NCBI GenBank assembly: GCA_036652695.1
Contig: JAVVVJ010000008.1
Span: 1-64,000, forward strand
Direction: 5' to 3'
DNA from: Limiplasma sp036652695
Lineage (GTDB): Bacteria > Bacillota > Clostridia > Christensenellales > Aristaeellaceae
DNA length: 64,000 nucleotides
Shown one piece after another: positions 51,009 to 58,918 of this stretch (positions within the stretch are counted from its first letter, which is position 1; every line of letters starts with the position of its first letter). The notes beneath the pieces were generated by a model. The model was not told the origin of the DNA and made no database searches. It saw only the letters and a program-made list of their open reading frames with translations. A program made the position numbers and the translations under genes.

Positions 51009-51341
51009 TTAGTTGTGCGCGCGCAGCTTGGAGGCAGCCAGCTCCATGGCTTTTTTTGCGGCTTCATCCTTCTCAATGGTGGAGGCATGCAGCAAAAACG
51101 CCTTTGCGTGCTCGTTGCCGATTTCGCCTAGGCTTGTCGCGGCAGCGCTACGCAGCGCGGCATCGGGATTGTTCAAAAAAGGAACCAGCGCGTTAAAGCT
51201 GTCATCATCCACAATTTTGCCAAGACCCGCAATCGCGGCTAACACAATATCCTTTTCCTTATCCTGCGAGAACTTGATAAGATCGGGAATGCGCTTCTTT
51301 TCAATTGCTTTTTGGATTTTGTCTTGCTTGCTACCGAACAT
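51009..51341 (-). CDS. HEAT-repeat protein
   Basis: A small 110-residue helical-repeat protein. Two to three HEAT-like units can be seen: DKEKDIVLAAIAGLGKIVDDDSFNALVPFL, then NNPDAALRSAAATSLGEIGNEHAKAFLL, then a terminal helix. The conserved LGEIG pattern is typical of PBS-lyase HEAT repeats. Such small proteins bind other proteins; no enzymatic role is suggested. Start ATG 51341 follows AAAGGGG. Its promoter overlaps a palindrome and diverges from the marR gene. Confidence 0.8.
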   Translation of the reverse strand: MFGSKQDKIQKAIEKKRIPDLIKFSQDKEKDIVLAAIAGLGKIVDDDSFNALVPFLNNPDAALRSAAATSLGEIGNEHAKAFLLHASTIEKDEAAKKAMELAASKLRAHN

Positions 51342-51407
51342 ATACAAAAACCCCTTTCTGATATGAACCAAGGCGGCAATCCGCCGCCGTTGATTTGAAC
51401 GAAAAAT

Positions 51408-51424
51408 ATCTCGTATTACGAGAT
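51408..51424. promoter_or_regulatory. palindromic operator, probably for the adjacent MarR protein
   Basis: ATCTCGT-ATT-ACGAGAT, perfect 7-bp arms, lies just downstream of the -10 of the HEAT gene promoter, about where transcription would begin. Confidence 0.6.
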
Positions 51425-51426
51425 TA

Positions 51427-51455
51427 ATAATAGACGCCTGACACGTTCATGTCAA
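51427..51455 (-). promoter_or_regulatory. promoter of the HEAT gene
   Basis: TTGACA (51455-51450) and TATTAT (51432-51427), spacer 17. Its -35 lies within a second, weaker palindrome, TGACACGTTCATGTCA at 51439-51454. Confidence 0.8.
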
Positions 51456-51498
51456 GCAAATGGTGGATTGTTCACAGTTTTGTAACGGTAGCCATGCC

Positions 51499-51527
51499 TT
51501 GACATTTCCGCGTACAAGGGCTAAGAT
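51499..51527 (+). promoter_or_regulatory. promoter of the marR gene
   Basis: TTGACA at 51499-51504 and TAAGAT at 51522-51527, spacer 17, 30 bases before the start codon. Confidence 0.7.
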
Positions 51528-51557
51528 GCACCCCATAGAGCAGGGCGAGGTGATCAA

Positions 51558-51995
51558 ATGGACTATGACACGCTTGCGGAAGAGCTTGGAAACTATATGA
51601 CTGCGGCGATCAGGCATCCGCTGCCAAAGGATACGCTGCGCATGAGCCAAGGGGAGCTGGGAGTGCTTGGCTATTTGAACTCCGGCCGGGACGGGGTTTC
51701 CTCCGGTGAACTTCGGGCGTACCTCCATGTGGTTTCGGGTCGCATGGGGGATACGCTGCGCTCGCTGGAGCGCAAGGGGATGATCCGCAGAGCGCCCGAC
51801 CCATGCGACAGCCGCCGCGTGCTGGTGCGCATTACGCAGGAAGGCTGCCGATATGTGGAGCGCGAGCGCTCACGGTTTCGCGGGCACGCGCGGCGGCTGC
51901 TGGAGGAGCTTGGCGAGGAGGACGCGCGTGCGTTTGTCCGCCTGATGAAGCGCGTGGCGGAAATCAAGGAGCACGCTGAACAAGGGAAGGGCTAG
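51558..51995 (+). CDS. MarR family transcriptional regulator
   Basis: A 145-residue winged helix-turn-helix dimer protein. The DNA-binding region spans about residues 30-100 (LGVLGYLNSGRDGVSSGEL, VVSGRMGDTLRSLERKGMI), with the wing motif DPCDSRRVLVRITQEG typical of MarR. The C-terminal helices (ARRLLEELGEEDARAFVRLM) would make the dimer. Divergent to the HEAT gene, whose promoter carries a clean palindrome; repression of that gene is the simplest model. Inducer unknown. Confidence 0.88.
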   Translation: MDYDTLAEELGNYMTAAIRHPLPKDTLRMSQGELGVLGYLNSGRDGVSSGELRAYLHVVSGRMGDTLRSLERKGMIRRAPDPCDSRRVLVRITQEGCRYVERERSRFRGHARRLLEELGEEDARAFVRLMKRVAEIKEHAEQGKG

Positions 51996-51996
51996 C

Positions 51997-52066
51997 AAAA
52001 GAGCCGGTGCGGGAGAGCGGCGCATGGGGGATGTCCCCAAGCGGCTCTCCCGCACCGGCTCTTTTT
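51997..52066. terminator. bidirectional terminator between marR and glyQS
   Basis: The 22-base arms at 51997-52018 and 52044-52066 (beginning AAAAGAGCCGGTG) are perfectly complementary and flanked by A and T runs. The loop holds a smaller GGGGA/TCCCC stem. Confidence 0.9.
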
Positions 52067-52077
52067 GGCCTATGCGG

Positions 52078-53466
52078 TTAGAAGCGCACGCGCGCCTCCA
52101 AATAGCTCTCCAGCTCGTCCAGCTTAATGCGCTCCTGCTGCATGGTATCGCGGTCGCGCACGGTGACGGTGCCCGTTTCCTCGGTGTCAAAGTCAACGGT
52201 GATGCAAACCGGCGTGCCGATTTCATCCTGACGGCGGTAGCGCTTGCCGATGCTGCCGGTATCGTCATAATCCACCATAAAGCGCTTGCTGAGCTTTTCA
52301 AAGACGCTTGAAGCCAGCTCGCCCAGCTTGTTTTTCTGCAAGGGAAGCACCGCCGCCTTAAAGGGCGCGAGCGCGGGGTGGAAATGCATGACCACGCGGG
52401 TATCGCCGCCCTCCAGCTCCTGCTCCTCATAGGCATTGCACAAGAAGGCGAGCGCCACGCGATCCGCGCCCAAGGAAGGCTCGATCACGTAGGGAATGAA
52501 GCGCTCGTTGGTGATGGGATCAATGTATTCCATGGTTTCGCCGCTTTGGCTTTGGTGCGCCTTGAGGTCGAAATCCGTGCGATCGGCTACGCCCCATAGC
52601 TCGCCCCAGCCAAAGGGGAAGGCAAATTCAAAATCGGTGGTGGCCTTGGCGTAGTGCGCGAGCTCTTCGGGCCGATGGTCGCGCATGCGAAGGCTTTCCG
52701 GCTTTACGCCCAGCGTCAGCAGCCAGTTACGGCAGAAGCTACGCCAGAACTCGAACCATTCCATATCCTCGCCGGGCTTGCAGAAAAACTCAAGCTCCAT
52801 CTGCTCGAACTCGCGGATGCGGAAGATGAAGTTGCCGGGAGTGATCTCGTTGCGGAAGCTCTTGCCCACCTGACAAACGCCCATGGGAAGCTTGCGGCGC
52901 GTGGTGCGCACGATGTTTTTGAAGTTCACAAAGATGCCCTGCGCCGTTTCGGGGCGGAGGTAGATCTCATTGGAGCTGTCTGCGGTGACGCCCTGAAAGG
53001 TTTTGAACATCATATTGAACTTGCGGATGCCCGTAAAATCGTGCTTGCCGCAGGTGGGGCAGGGAATTTGATGCTCCTCAATATAGCTTTCAAGCTGCGC
53101 ATCGGTCCAGCCGTCGGCTTGAAGCTCCTGGTCATGCTCCTTGGAGAAGTTCTCAATGAGCTGATCCGCGCGGAAGCGAGCCTTGCAGGCTTTGCAATCC
53201 ATGAGCGGGTCATTAAAGTTGCCCACATGGCCGCTGGCAACCCAAACGTTGCGGTTCATGAGAATCGCGCTGTCCAAGCCAACGTTATACTTGTTTTCCT
53301 GCACAAACTTCTGCCACCAAGCGCGTTTCACGTTGTTTTTAAACTCCACGCCCAACGGGCCGTAATCCCAGCTGTTGGCTAAACCGCCGTAAATTTCGCT
53401 GCCCGGATAAATAAAGCCGCGCCCCTTACAAAGCGCAACGAGCTTGTCCATGGTGAGTGCCGCCAT
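52078..53466 (-). CDS. glyQS: glycyl-tRNA synthetase (dimeric, class II)
   Basis: Charges tRNA-Gly with glycine. The 462 residues match the eukaryal/Gram-positive alpha2 form: GFIYPGSEIYGGLANSWDYGP near the N-terminus, two CxxC pairs of a zinc insertion (CKACKARF and CPTCGKH), RPETAQGIFVNF, FRNEITP (motif 2 region) and the GADRVALAFLCNAYEE of motif 3, then an anticodon-binding domain. AAGGAGG lies upstream of ATG 53466. A single promoter TTGACA-17-TATGAT is found without a T-box leader, so it seems not to be controlled by tRNA-Gly charging. Confidence 0.96.
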   Translation of the reverse strand: MAALTMDKLVALCKGRGFIYPGSEIYGGLANSWDYGPLGVEFKNNVKRAWWQKFVQENKYNVGLDSAILMNRNVWVASGHVGNFNDPLMDCKACKARFRADQLIENFSKEHDQELQADGWTDAQLESYIEEHQIPCPTCGKHDFTGIRKFNMMFKTFQGVTADSSNEIYLRPETAQGIFVNFKNIVRTTRRKLPMGVCQVGKSFRNEITPGNFIFRIREFEQMELEFFCKPGEDMEWFEFWRSFCRNWLLTLGVKPESLRMRDHRPEELAHYAKATTDFEFAFPFGWGELWGVADRTDFDLKAHQSQSGETMEYIDPITNERFIPYVIEPSLGADRVALAFLCNAYEEQELEGGDTRVVMHFHPALAPFKAAVLPLQKNKLGELASSVFEKLSKRFMVDYDDTGSIGKRYRRQDEIGTPVCITVDFDTEETGTVTVRDRDTMQQERIKLDELESYLEARVRF

Positions 53467-53498
53467 ATTGTGTGCCTCCTTGTATCAAATCATTCCAT

Positions 53499-53527
53499 AT
53501 CATAGCGGGGGCGGGGATGTTTGTCAA
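53499..53527 (-). promoter_or_regulatory. glyQS promoter
   Basis: TTGACA (53527-53522) and TATGAT (53504-53499), spacer 17, 33 bases before the start codon. Confidence 0.85.
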
Positions 53528-53638
53528 GAGGGAGCTCAACCCGGCCTGACGGGCGACCTCCGCTGGTGCGGGGAGGGGCGCAAGCAATGGGGAACATATT
53601 GGGGAACAAAAACAAAAAAGAAAAATTTCGGAAAAAGC

Positions 53639-53667
53639 TTTGCAAACGGGAACTTTCGTGCTATAAT
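53639..53667 (+). promoter_or_regulatory. promoter of the zinc-ribbon gene
   Basis: TTTGCA at 53639-53644 and TATAAT at 53662-53667, spacer 17. The leader to ATG 53801 is about 130 bases, unusually long, with a small CTTC-type hairpin near 53703-53730 and no recognised riboswitch. Confidence 0.6.
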
Positions 53668-53800
53668 ACAAATGTTGCCCAGCTAAGGTAATGCGGTTCA
53701 GGTTCCTTCTCCTTCGGATGTGTTCGGAAGCATGGAAACCCAAGACCAAGTAACTAAAAGCACATGGGACACAAACCAGAAATATGGAGGGAACCTAAAC

Positions 53801-54091
53801 ATGTTTGAAGACAAAACGTTGGTCTGCCGCGATTGTGGCAAAGAATTCGTGTTCACCGCTTCCGAGCAGCAGTTCTTTGCTGACAAGGGATTCCAGAACG
53901 ACCCCACCCGCTGCCATGAGTGCCGCGTGAGCCGTCGTAACCGTGAGAATCCCAACCGTGCGGAGCGCCAGTATTATGAAGTGATCTGCGACGGCTGCGG
54001 CGCCACCACCCAGGTGCCGTTCCAGCCCAAGGGCGATCGCCCCGTATACTGCCGCGAGTGCTTCGAGCGCAATCGCAACAGCCAATACTAA
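53801..54091 (+). CDS. zinc-ribbon protein with four CxxC motifs
   Basis: A 96-residue hydrophilic protein with two zinc ribbons: CRDCG and CHEC in the first half (LVCRDCGKEFVFTASEQQFF), CDGCG and CREC in the second. The first half matches the probable zinc-ribbon domain widespread in Firmicutes. A basic linker rich in Arg and Asn (RRNRENPNRAERQY) joins the two halves. Nucleic-acid or protein binding is likely; no function is known. ATG 53801 is preceded by GGAGGGAA. Monocistronic with its own terminator. Confidence 0.85.
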   Translation: MFEDKTLVCRDCGKEFVFTASEQQFFADKGFQNDPTRCHECRVSRRNRENPNRAERQYYEVICDGCGATTQVPFQPKGDRPVYCRECFERNRNSQY

Positions 54092-54101
54092 GATGTCAAA
54101 A

Positions 54102-54132
54102 GAAAGACCCTCAGCAATGAGGGTCTTTTTTT
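54102..54132 (+). terminator. rho-independent terminator of the zinc-ribbon gene
   Basis: AAGACCCTCA and TGAGGGTCTT with a four-base loop followed by a T-run of eight or more. Confidence 0.95.
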
Positions 54133-54437
54133 TAAGCATCTTCTAGGGGAATTCGCCGACGAGGCGCTTTTTTTTCGTCCTCGCTGAAAATATAGCTGAT
54201 CTCCATGCTGTCAAACCATACGGAATCCATAAAATCCTCCGGCTTAAACCGCGTAAGCGCATATTCAGACCAATCCTTTAGGTGCTTGGGGAGCCACATA
54301 GGCTGGCTCAAATCCAGCTTCGCAAGCGCCTCGCGAAGCGCCGCGCATGGGTCGTCACGCGTGCAAGGCACCATTACATCCCGCGCCACGCGGTGCTTTT
54401 TGACCAAACGAATCCAGAGTTTTCCCGATGTGTCCAT
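54132..54437 (-). CDS. small hypothetical protein
   Basis: A 101-residue protein without a domain I recognise. It is rich in charged and aromatic residues (WLPKHLKDWSEYALTRF, WFDSMEISYIF), has no signal peptide or membrane helix, and a conserved-looking CTRDDPCAALREAL segment. AAGGAGG stands before ATG 54437, and a good promoter (54468-54496) is present, so it is very probably a real gene. It shares its divergent upstream region with the GH127-like gene. Confidence 0.75.
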   Translation of the reverse strand: MDTSGKLWIRLVKKHRVARDVMVPCTRDDPCAALREALAKLDLSQPMWLPKHLKDWSEYALTRFKPEDFMDSVWFDSMEISYIFSEDEKKAPRRRIPLEDA

Positions 54438-54467
54438 TCCTGCGCCTCCTTATGGGGGTATGCGGTT

Positions 54468-54496
54468 ATTATACACGCTCGCCACGTAGGGCGCAA
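54468..54496 (-). promoter_or_regulatory. promoter of the small hypothetical gene
   Basis: TTGCGC (54496-54491) and TATAAT (54473-54468), spacer 17. Confidence 0.75.
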
Positions 54497-54502
54497 TGCG
54501 TC

Positions 54503-54531
54503 TTGCGTCAAATGCAAAATAGCGATATAAT
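54503..54531 (+). promoter_or_regulatory. promoter of the GH127-like gene
   Basis: TTGCGT at 54503-54508 and TATAAT at 54526-54531, spacer 17. A small inverted repeat AGAAT-TGTG-ATTCT follows at 54537-54550. Confidence 0.75.
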
Positions 54532-54585
54532 CATATAGAATTGTGATTCTTGTCGGCTTTTGCCGCCATGTTGTAAGGAGAAACT

Positions 54586-56241
54586 ATGCCCACCGCTATT
54601 GCCTACCGTCGCGCCCCACTGGTTGACCCTGCCTACGTACCGCTTTCCGATGCCGCCGTCCATGTGGATGGCTTGCAGGAAAAGCTGGCCCAATATGCCC
54701 TTGGCCTTGTGGATCTCACCCGCATGTCTTCGCTGGATGCTGTGCTTGCCACAAAGCTGGGTGGCTATACCGAGGCTCCGCCCATGCCGGATATGGAGGG
54801 CGCCGCTGCGAGGCTGCCCGCCGAGCCCGGCGCGTTTATCCAAACCCTGCGCGCCGCTGCGCTGCTGGCTGCCATGACGCGCGACAAAAGCGCGATGCTG
54901 CGCGTGCTGAGTGCAATGCGCACCTTTTTGGACGCACTGCCGCAGATGACCGAGGAGGCGCTCTTCCTGACCGGCGCGGACGCGCTGCGCCTGACGGTTG
55001 ATCTGTACCGCCGCACGGGTCAGGCGTTTCTTTTGAACCTGCTGGAGGGGTTGCGCGCGCAGCTGCCGGATGTGTCCGGCGTTATGCACGTGTTTCCGTT
55101 CCAGCGCGAGTTCCGCCCGGGGCAACCCACCAATACGCCTGAGGAGCGCGAGTATCAGGCGCGCATGCAGCGCCTGGCCACAGGCAAGCTCACGGTGGAT
55201 TCCATGGCCATGACGGCGTTCCTTGCGCAGTACAGCGGATCGGGACGCGATGCTGCCGCCGCGAAGGTGGGGCTTGCAAGCCTCACCCGTTATCATGGCA
55301 TGCCATGCGGCGCGGTTGCCGCCGATCCGTACCTTGCGGGGCGCGACCCCGCGCGCGCTGTGGAGCTGCCTGCCCTTTGCGCGCAGATTGAGGCGCTGGC
55401 AGATACGCTGTGCTTCTGCGGCGATCTGGCCATGGCCGAGAAGCTGGAAAGCCTGCTGCAAAACGCGCTGCCCGATATGCTGTTTGCAAACGGCGTGCGC
55501 ACGCTACAGCCCACCAACCGTCTGGCGGATGATGAGAGCTGCCAGCTTCAAAAGCCGGAGCCGGAGGAAATCTCCGCGGTGCTGCGGGCGCTGTACGCGC
55601 TACGCCGCAGCGTGTGGCTCCTCAAGGACGATGAAACCATCGCGTACCTTCTGCCGGTTGCGGGCGGCTGCCTCACGCGCCTTGGCGGGGTTCCCGTGCG
55701 CTTTACGGCTACGGTTACGGGCGTGGAGCAAAAAGAGATCACGTTGCAGGTGGAGTGCAAGCAGCCCGTACACTGCAACCTGCTCCTGCGCGTGCCGAGC
55801 TATGCCGATTCGGCAACCGTCTGCGTAAGCGGCGAAAAGCCGCAGGCGGCGGCGCAGGGGGAGCTGTACACGCTTGCGCGCACCTTCCAAAACGGCGATA
55901 TCGTTACGTTGCACCTGAATGTAAGCCCAAGGCTGGAGCTGGGTTATCGCGGCTGTGCATCCGTCTATTGCGGCGGTACGCTCATGGCGCTGGCGTTGCC
56001 CAACCCGCAGGCGGCGTGGCGCTATGCGCTGGTCACGGATCTGCCGATGACCCTCGCGGAGGAAACGGCGCAGGTGCAGGTTGCTGCCAGCGAGGCGCCT
56101 GAATGGCAGGAGAAGGCGGGCTTCATTCTGCCGCCCCCGCAGGGCGTGCCAATGGGCGCGGCCTATGAGCTGACGCTGATCCCATACGCGGGCACGAACG
56201 GGCGCATTGCCGCGTTCCCCTGCGCATCCAGCCGAGGGTGA
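54586..56241 (+). CDS. GH127/DUF1680-like protein, probably catalytically altered
   Basis: A 551-residue protein with the layout of beta-L-arabinofuranosidase-type GH127: an N-terminal helical barrel (VDLYRRTGQAFLLNLLEGL, LCAQIEALADTLCFCGDLAMAEKLESLLQNALP) and C-terminal beta-sandwiches with the CNLLLRVPSYADSATVCVSG strand typical of the family. The cysteine-rich segment that normally follows the NALP helix and provides the zinc ligands and nucleophile is missing; only DESCQLQ is there. It may be inactive, bind sugar, or use another mechanism. No signal peptide, so cytoplasmic. Its stop overlaps a possible GTG of the dus gene. Confidence 0.65.
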   Translation: MPTAIAYRRAPLVDPAYVPLSDAAVHVDGLQEKLAQYALGLVDLTRMSSLDAVLATKLGGYTEAPPMPDMEGAAARLPAEPGAFIQTLRAAALLAAMTRDKSAMLRVLSAMRTFLDALPQMTEEALFLTGADALRLTVDLYRRTGQAFLLNLLEGLRAQLPDVSGVMHVFPFQREFRPGQPTNTPEEREYQARMQRLATGKLTVDSMAMTAFLAQYSGSGRDAAAAKVGLASLTRYHGMPCGAVAADPYLAGRDPARAVELPALCAQIEALADTLCFCGDLAMAEKLESLLQNALPDMLFANGVRTLQPTNRLADDESCQLQKPEPEEISAVLRALYALRRSVWLLKDDETIAYLLPVAGGCLTRLGGVPVRFTATVTGVEQKEITLQVECKQPVHCNLLLRVPSYADSATVCVSGEKPQAAAQGELYTLARTFQNGDIVTLHLNVSPRLELGYRGCASVYCGGTLMALALPNPQAAWRYALVTDLPMTLAEETAQVQVAASEAPEWQEKAGFILPPPQGVPMGAAYELTLIPYAGTNGRIAAFPCASSRG

Positions 56242-56246
56242 GCGGG

Positions 56247-57230
56247 ATGGAAAAGAGCCCCGTTCCCGTTCTATGCTTAGCACCCATGGCGGGCATTACG
56301 GATTGGACTCTTCGGGTGCTCTGCTACCGCATGGGCGCGGATTATGCCTGCACCGAAATGGTCAGCGCGATGGGGCTCATGTGCGCCAAGCCAGATAACC
56401 GGGTGTACCGGCAGCTTTTGGCTGTACACCCGGAGGAGTACAACACGGCTTGCCAGCTCTTTGGCAGGGATCCCGTGGTGATGGGCGAGGCGGCGGCGCG
56501 CGTGAGTGAGCTGCACAGGTTTACCTCGCTGGATATCAACATGGGCTGTCCGGCGCGCAAGGTGGTTTCCGGGCAGGAGGGGAGCGCATTGCTGCTGGAC
56601 CCTCCGCGCGCGGCGCGCATTATGGAGGCGGTGAAGCGGAGCACCGCGCTGCCGGTTACGGTCAAAACCCGCTTGGGCTATGATGCGGATAGCATGAACG
56701 CCATTGAGCTTGGGCGTGCTGCCCAGAGCATTGGCCTACGGTGGCTGTGCGTTCATGGCCGCACGCGTCAGCAGCAGTACGCCGGGGAGGCGGATCATGA
56801 GGCCATTGCGCGCTTGAAGGCGCAGCTGCGCATTCCGGTGATTGCCAACGGCGATCTTTTTCATGCGGAGGATGCGCCGCGCATGCTTGCGCAAACGGGC
56901 TGCGACGGGCTGATGATTGGCCGTGGCGCGATGGGGAACCCTTGGCTGTTCCGCACCGCCCGGCAGGCGCTTGCAGGCGAGGCGATTGTTCCCGAAACGC
57001 TGGAGGAGCGCATCCAAACCGCGCTTTTGCATGCGAAGTGGATGGTGGCCTTCAAGGGCGAGCACTTTGGCATTGTGGAGATGCGTAAGCACGTGGGTCA
57101 CTATATCGGCGGCCTTCGCGGAGCTACGGCGCTCCGGCGCGAGCTCAACGGCGCCAAAACCCTACAGGAGCTTGAGGAGCTTCTGAGAAAGCTAACGGAA
57201 AACGAGGGCGCTGCACCCCAAGAGAGCTGA
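56247..57230 (+). CDS. dusB: tRNA-dihydrouridine synthase, DusB-like
   Basis: FMN-dependent enzyme that reduces uridines in the tRNA D-loop. The 327-residue protein begins VLCLAPMAGITDWTLR, has the catalytic Cys101 in NMGCPARKVVSGQEGSALL, the FMN phosphate site region ANGDLFHAEDA and GRGAMGNPWLF, and an HxGR-like VHGRTRQQQY. ATG 56247 follows GAGGG; GTG 56238 overlapping the previous stop is possible. DusB is the usual Firmicutes form, so the symbol is by analogy. Confidence 0.9.
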   Translation: MEKSPVPVLCLAPMAGITDWTLRVLCYRMGADYACTEMVSAMGLMCAKPDNRVYRQLLAVHPEEYNTACQLFGRDPVVMGEAAARVSELHRFTSLDINMGCPARKVVSGQEGSALLLDPPRAARIMEAVKRSTALPVTVKTRLGYDADSMNAIELGRAAQSIGLRWLCVHGRTRQQQYAGEADHEAIARLKAQLRIPVIANGDLFHAEDAPRMLAQTGCDGLMIGRGAMGNPWLFRTARQALAGEAIVPETLEERIQTALLHAKWMVAFKGEHFGIVEMRKHVGHYIGGLRGATALRRELNGAKTLQELEELLRKLTENEGAAPQES

Positions 57231-57279
57231 ATGGAAAAGCGCTTTGGCGCGGGTTTTTGCCCTCGGCGAAAGGATGGTT

Positions 57280-58890
57280 ATGCCTATGAAAAAGTACCTT
57301 CGGATGGGACTTGCGCTGATGCTGGCATTTTGCCTTTGCGCGGGCGCGGCGAGCGCGAGCGTCACGGGGCTGGATAACGCGCTGAGCCACTATTTGGATG
57401 TGAATGATGACGTGCGCCTTTCCTTTGACATAGAGCTAAAGCAGCTTGTGCCGTTTGGTGATAGCACCATCGAGATGATGAACGCACTGCTCAAGCACAT
57501 CACGATGAGCGCGTCAATCCGGGATGGCGGCGCGGAAACCGCCATGCAGCTTTCGGTGGATGGCGAGGCGGCGCTTTCGCTTGCCGAAACCAACAACGGA
57601 GCAGGCACGAGCCTGCAAACGCCGCTGCTGCCCAACCGCACGCTCACGAGCGCGGGATCGGCGCTTGGCGTGATGGGCGGCGTGGGGGAGGAAGAAGCCT
57701 TTGACGCGCTGAACGCGATTGACGAGGTCAAGGCGTGCTATAACGAGCTGACGGACGCGATTCGCCCCTTTGCGGAGGAAAAGAAGGCCAGCTACAAAAT
57801 CGCGAGCATCGGCTCCGCGCGCTGGGTGCGGCTGGCAAAGCTTTCGGCAGAGCAATGCGAGCAGCTTGCGCCGTTCATCGCGCGGGTGCTTTCCTGCGGC
57901 ATGGATAGCGCATACCGTGAGGAGCTTGCAAAGCTCACCTACAACAAGGGGCTTACCGTGGCGCTGTACCAAACCGCAGAAAACGGCAAGGATATGGCCG
58001 TCTATATCAAGGGCAATGTCACCGACGCGGAGGGTGAAACGCGCAAGCTGTCCTATCAATGGGCATTTTTGGACGGGGGCACCGAGCGCAAGGATACCTA
58101 TAAGTTTGAGCTGTTCAGGAGCAAGGGAGTGGATGAAAGGCGCGTCATTAAGGCGAGCTATTCCCAAAAACGCCTGACGGATCGGTTTTCGCTGAACGGC
58201 AGCTGTGAAACGGCGCTTCAGGGTGAGGCTGGCAATGTGACCACCACCGTAAAGCAGGAGCTTTCCGGGCAGGACAAGGAAGGCTCGCGCAGCTTTGAGG
58301 GCACACAGACCCGCACGGTGAAAACCAAGGAAAACGACGATACGACCACTGTGGTTACCAAGCTCACGCCAAAGCTGCGCCTTACGTCGGCAGAGGGCGG
58401 CGGCGTATTGAGCGGCACGGTTGCGCTGGAGGAGCTGCTTGGCAAGGAGGCGCGCAAGGCGCTTACCATTCGCTTTAGCGATGAGCCCGGCGAGGTGCAG
58501 GCCGCCGGCAGCGGCGCGGCATATGCCGTAACGGAGCCTGCCGCCGCGCCTACGCGCGATGAGCCGGAGACTTTTATTTCCGGCAGCAGCCTTGCCCAAA
58601 ACGAGGATGTCGTGACGCTTGCGACCCAGCCGGACACGAACGCTTACAGCGTTGGTCAGCCGCCCATTGGCCTACAGGATTGGCAGACGCCCGCGAGCAT
58701 GCAGACCATCGATTTGGATACCGCCTCCCCTGCGGAGCTGGAGGCTTTGATGACCGAGCTTGCGCAGCGGCTGGCGGGCAGGCTGCTGACCGCGCTTAGC
58801 AAGCTACCGCAGGAGGATACCGCGCTGCTGCGCGATACCATGTCCGAGGCGGATTATGCCGAGTTTTTAAACCTGATCAGCGGTCAGTAA
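57280..58890 (+). CDS. secreted protein of unknown function (paralogue 1)
   Basis: About 536 residues with a signal peptide (LRMGLALMLAFCLCAGAASA). The mature protein is mostly beta-strand like (KLSYQWAFLDGGTERKDTYKFE, VTTTVKQELSG) with alternating polar strands, suggesting an outward beta-rich domain, and ends with a helical module (IDLDTASPAELEALMTELA). The next gene has the same plan and a similar C-terminal module. I do not recognise a known domain. Start is ATG 57280, six bases after AAAGG, or ATG 57286. Located 49 bases after dusB. Confidence 0.65.
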   Translation: MPMKKYLRMGLALMLAFCLCAGAASASVTGLDNALSHYLDVNDDVRLSFDIELKQLVPFGDSTIEMMNALLKHITMSASIRDGGAETAMQLSVDGEAALSLAETNNGAGTSLQTPLLPNRTLTSAGSALGVMGGVGEEEAFDALNAIDEVKACYNELTDAIRPFAEEKKASYKIASIGSARWVRLAKLSAEQCEQLAPFIARVLSCGMDSAYREELAKLTYNKGLTVALYQTAENGKDMAVYIKGNVTDAEGETRKLSYQWAFLDGGTERKDTYKFELFRSKGVDERRVIKASYSQKRLTDRFSLNGSCETALQGEAGNVTTTVKQELSGQDKEGSRSFEGTQTRTVKTKENDDTTTVVTKLTPKLRLTSAEGGGVLSGTVALEELLGKEARKALTIRFSDEPGEVQAAGSGAAYAVTEPAAAPTRDEPETFISGSSLAQNEDVVTLATQPDTNAYSVGQPPIGLQDWQTPASMQTIDLDTASPAELEALMTELAQRLAGRLLTALSKLPQEDTALLRDTMSEADYAEFLNLISGQ

Positions 58891-58918
58891 CAACGCACCA
58901 TAAAAGGAGGGCACGCCC

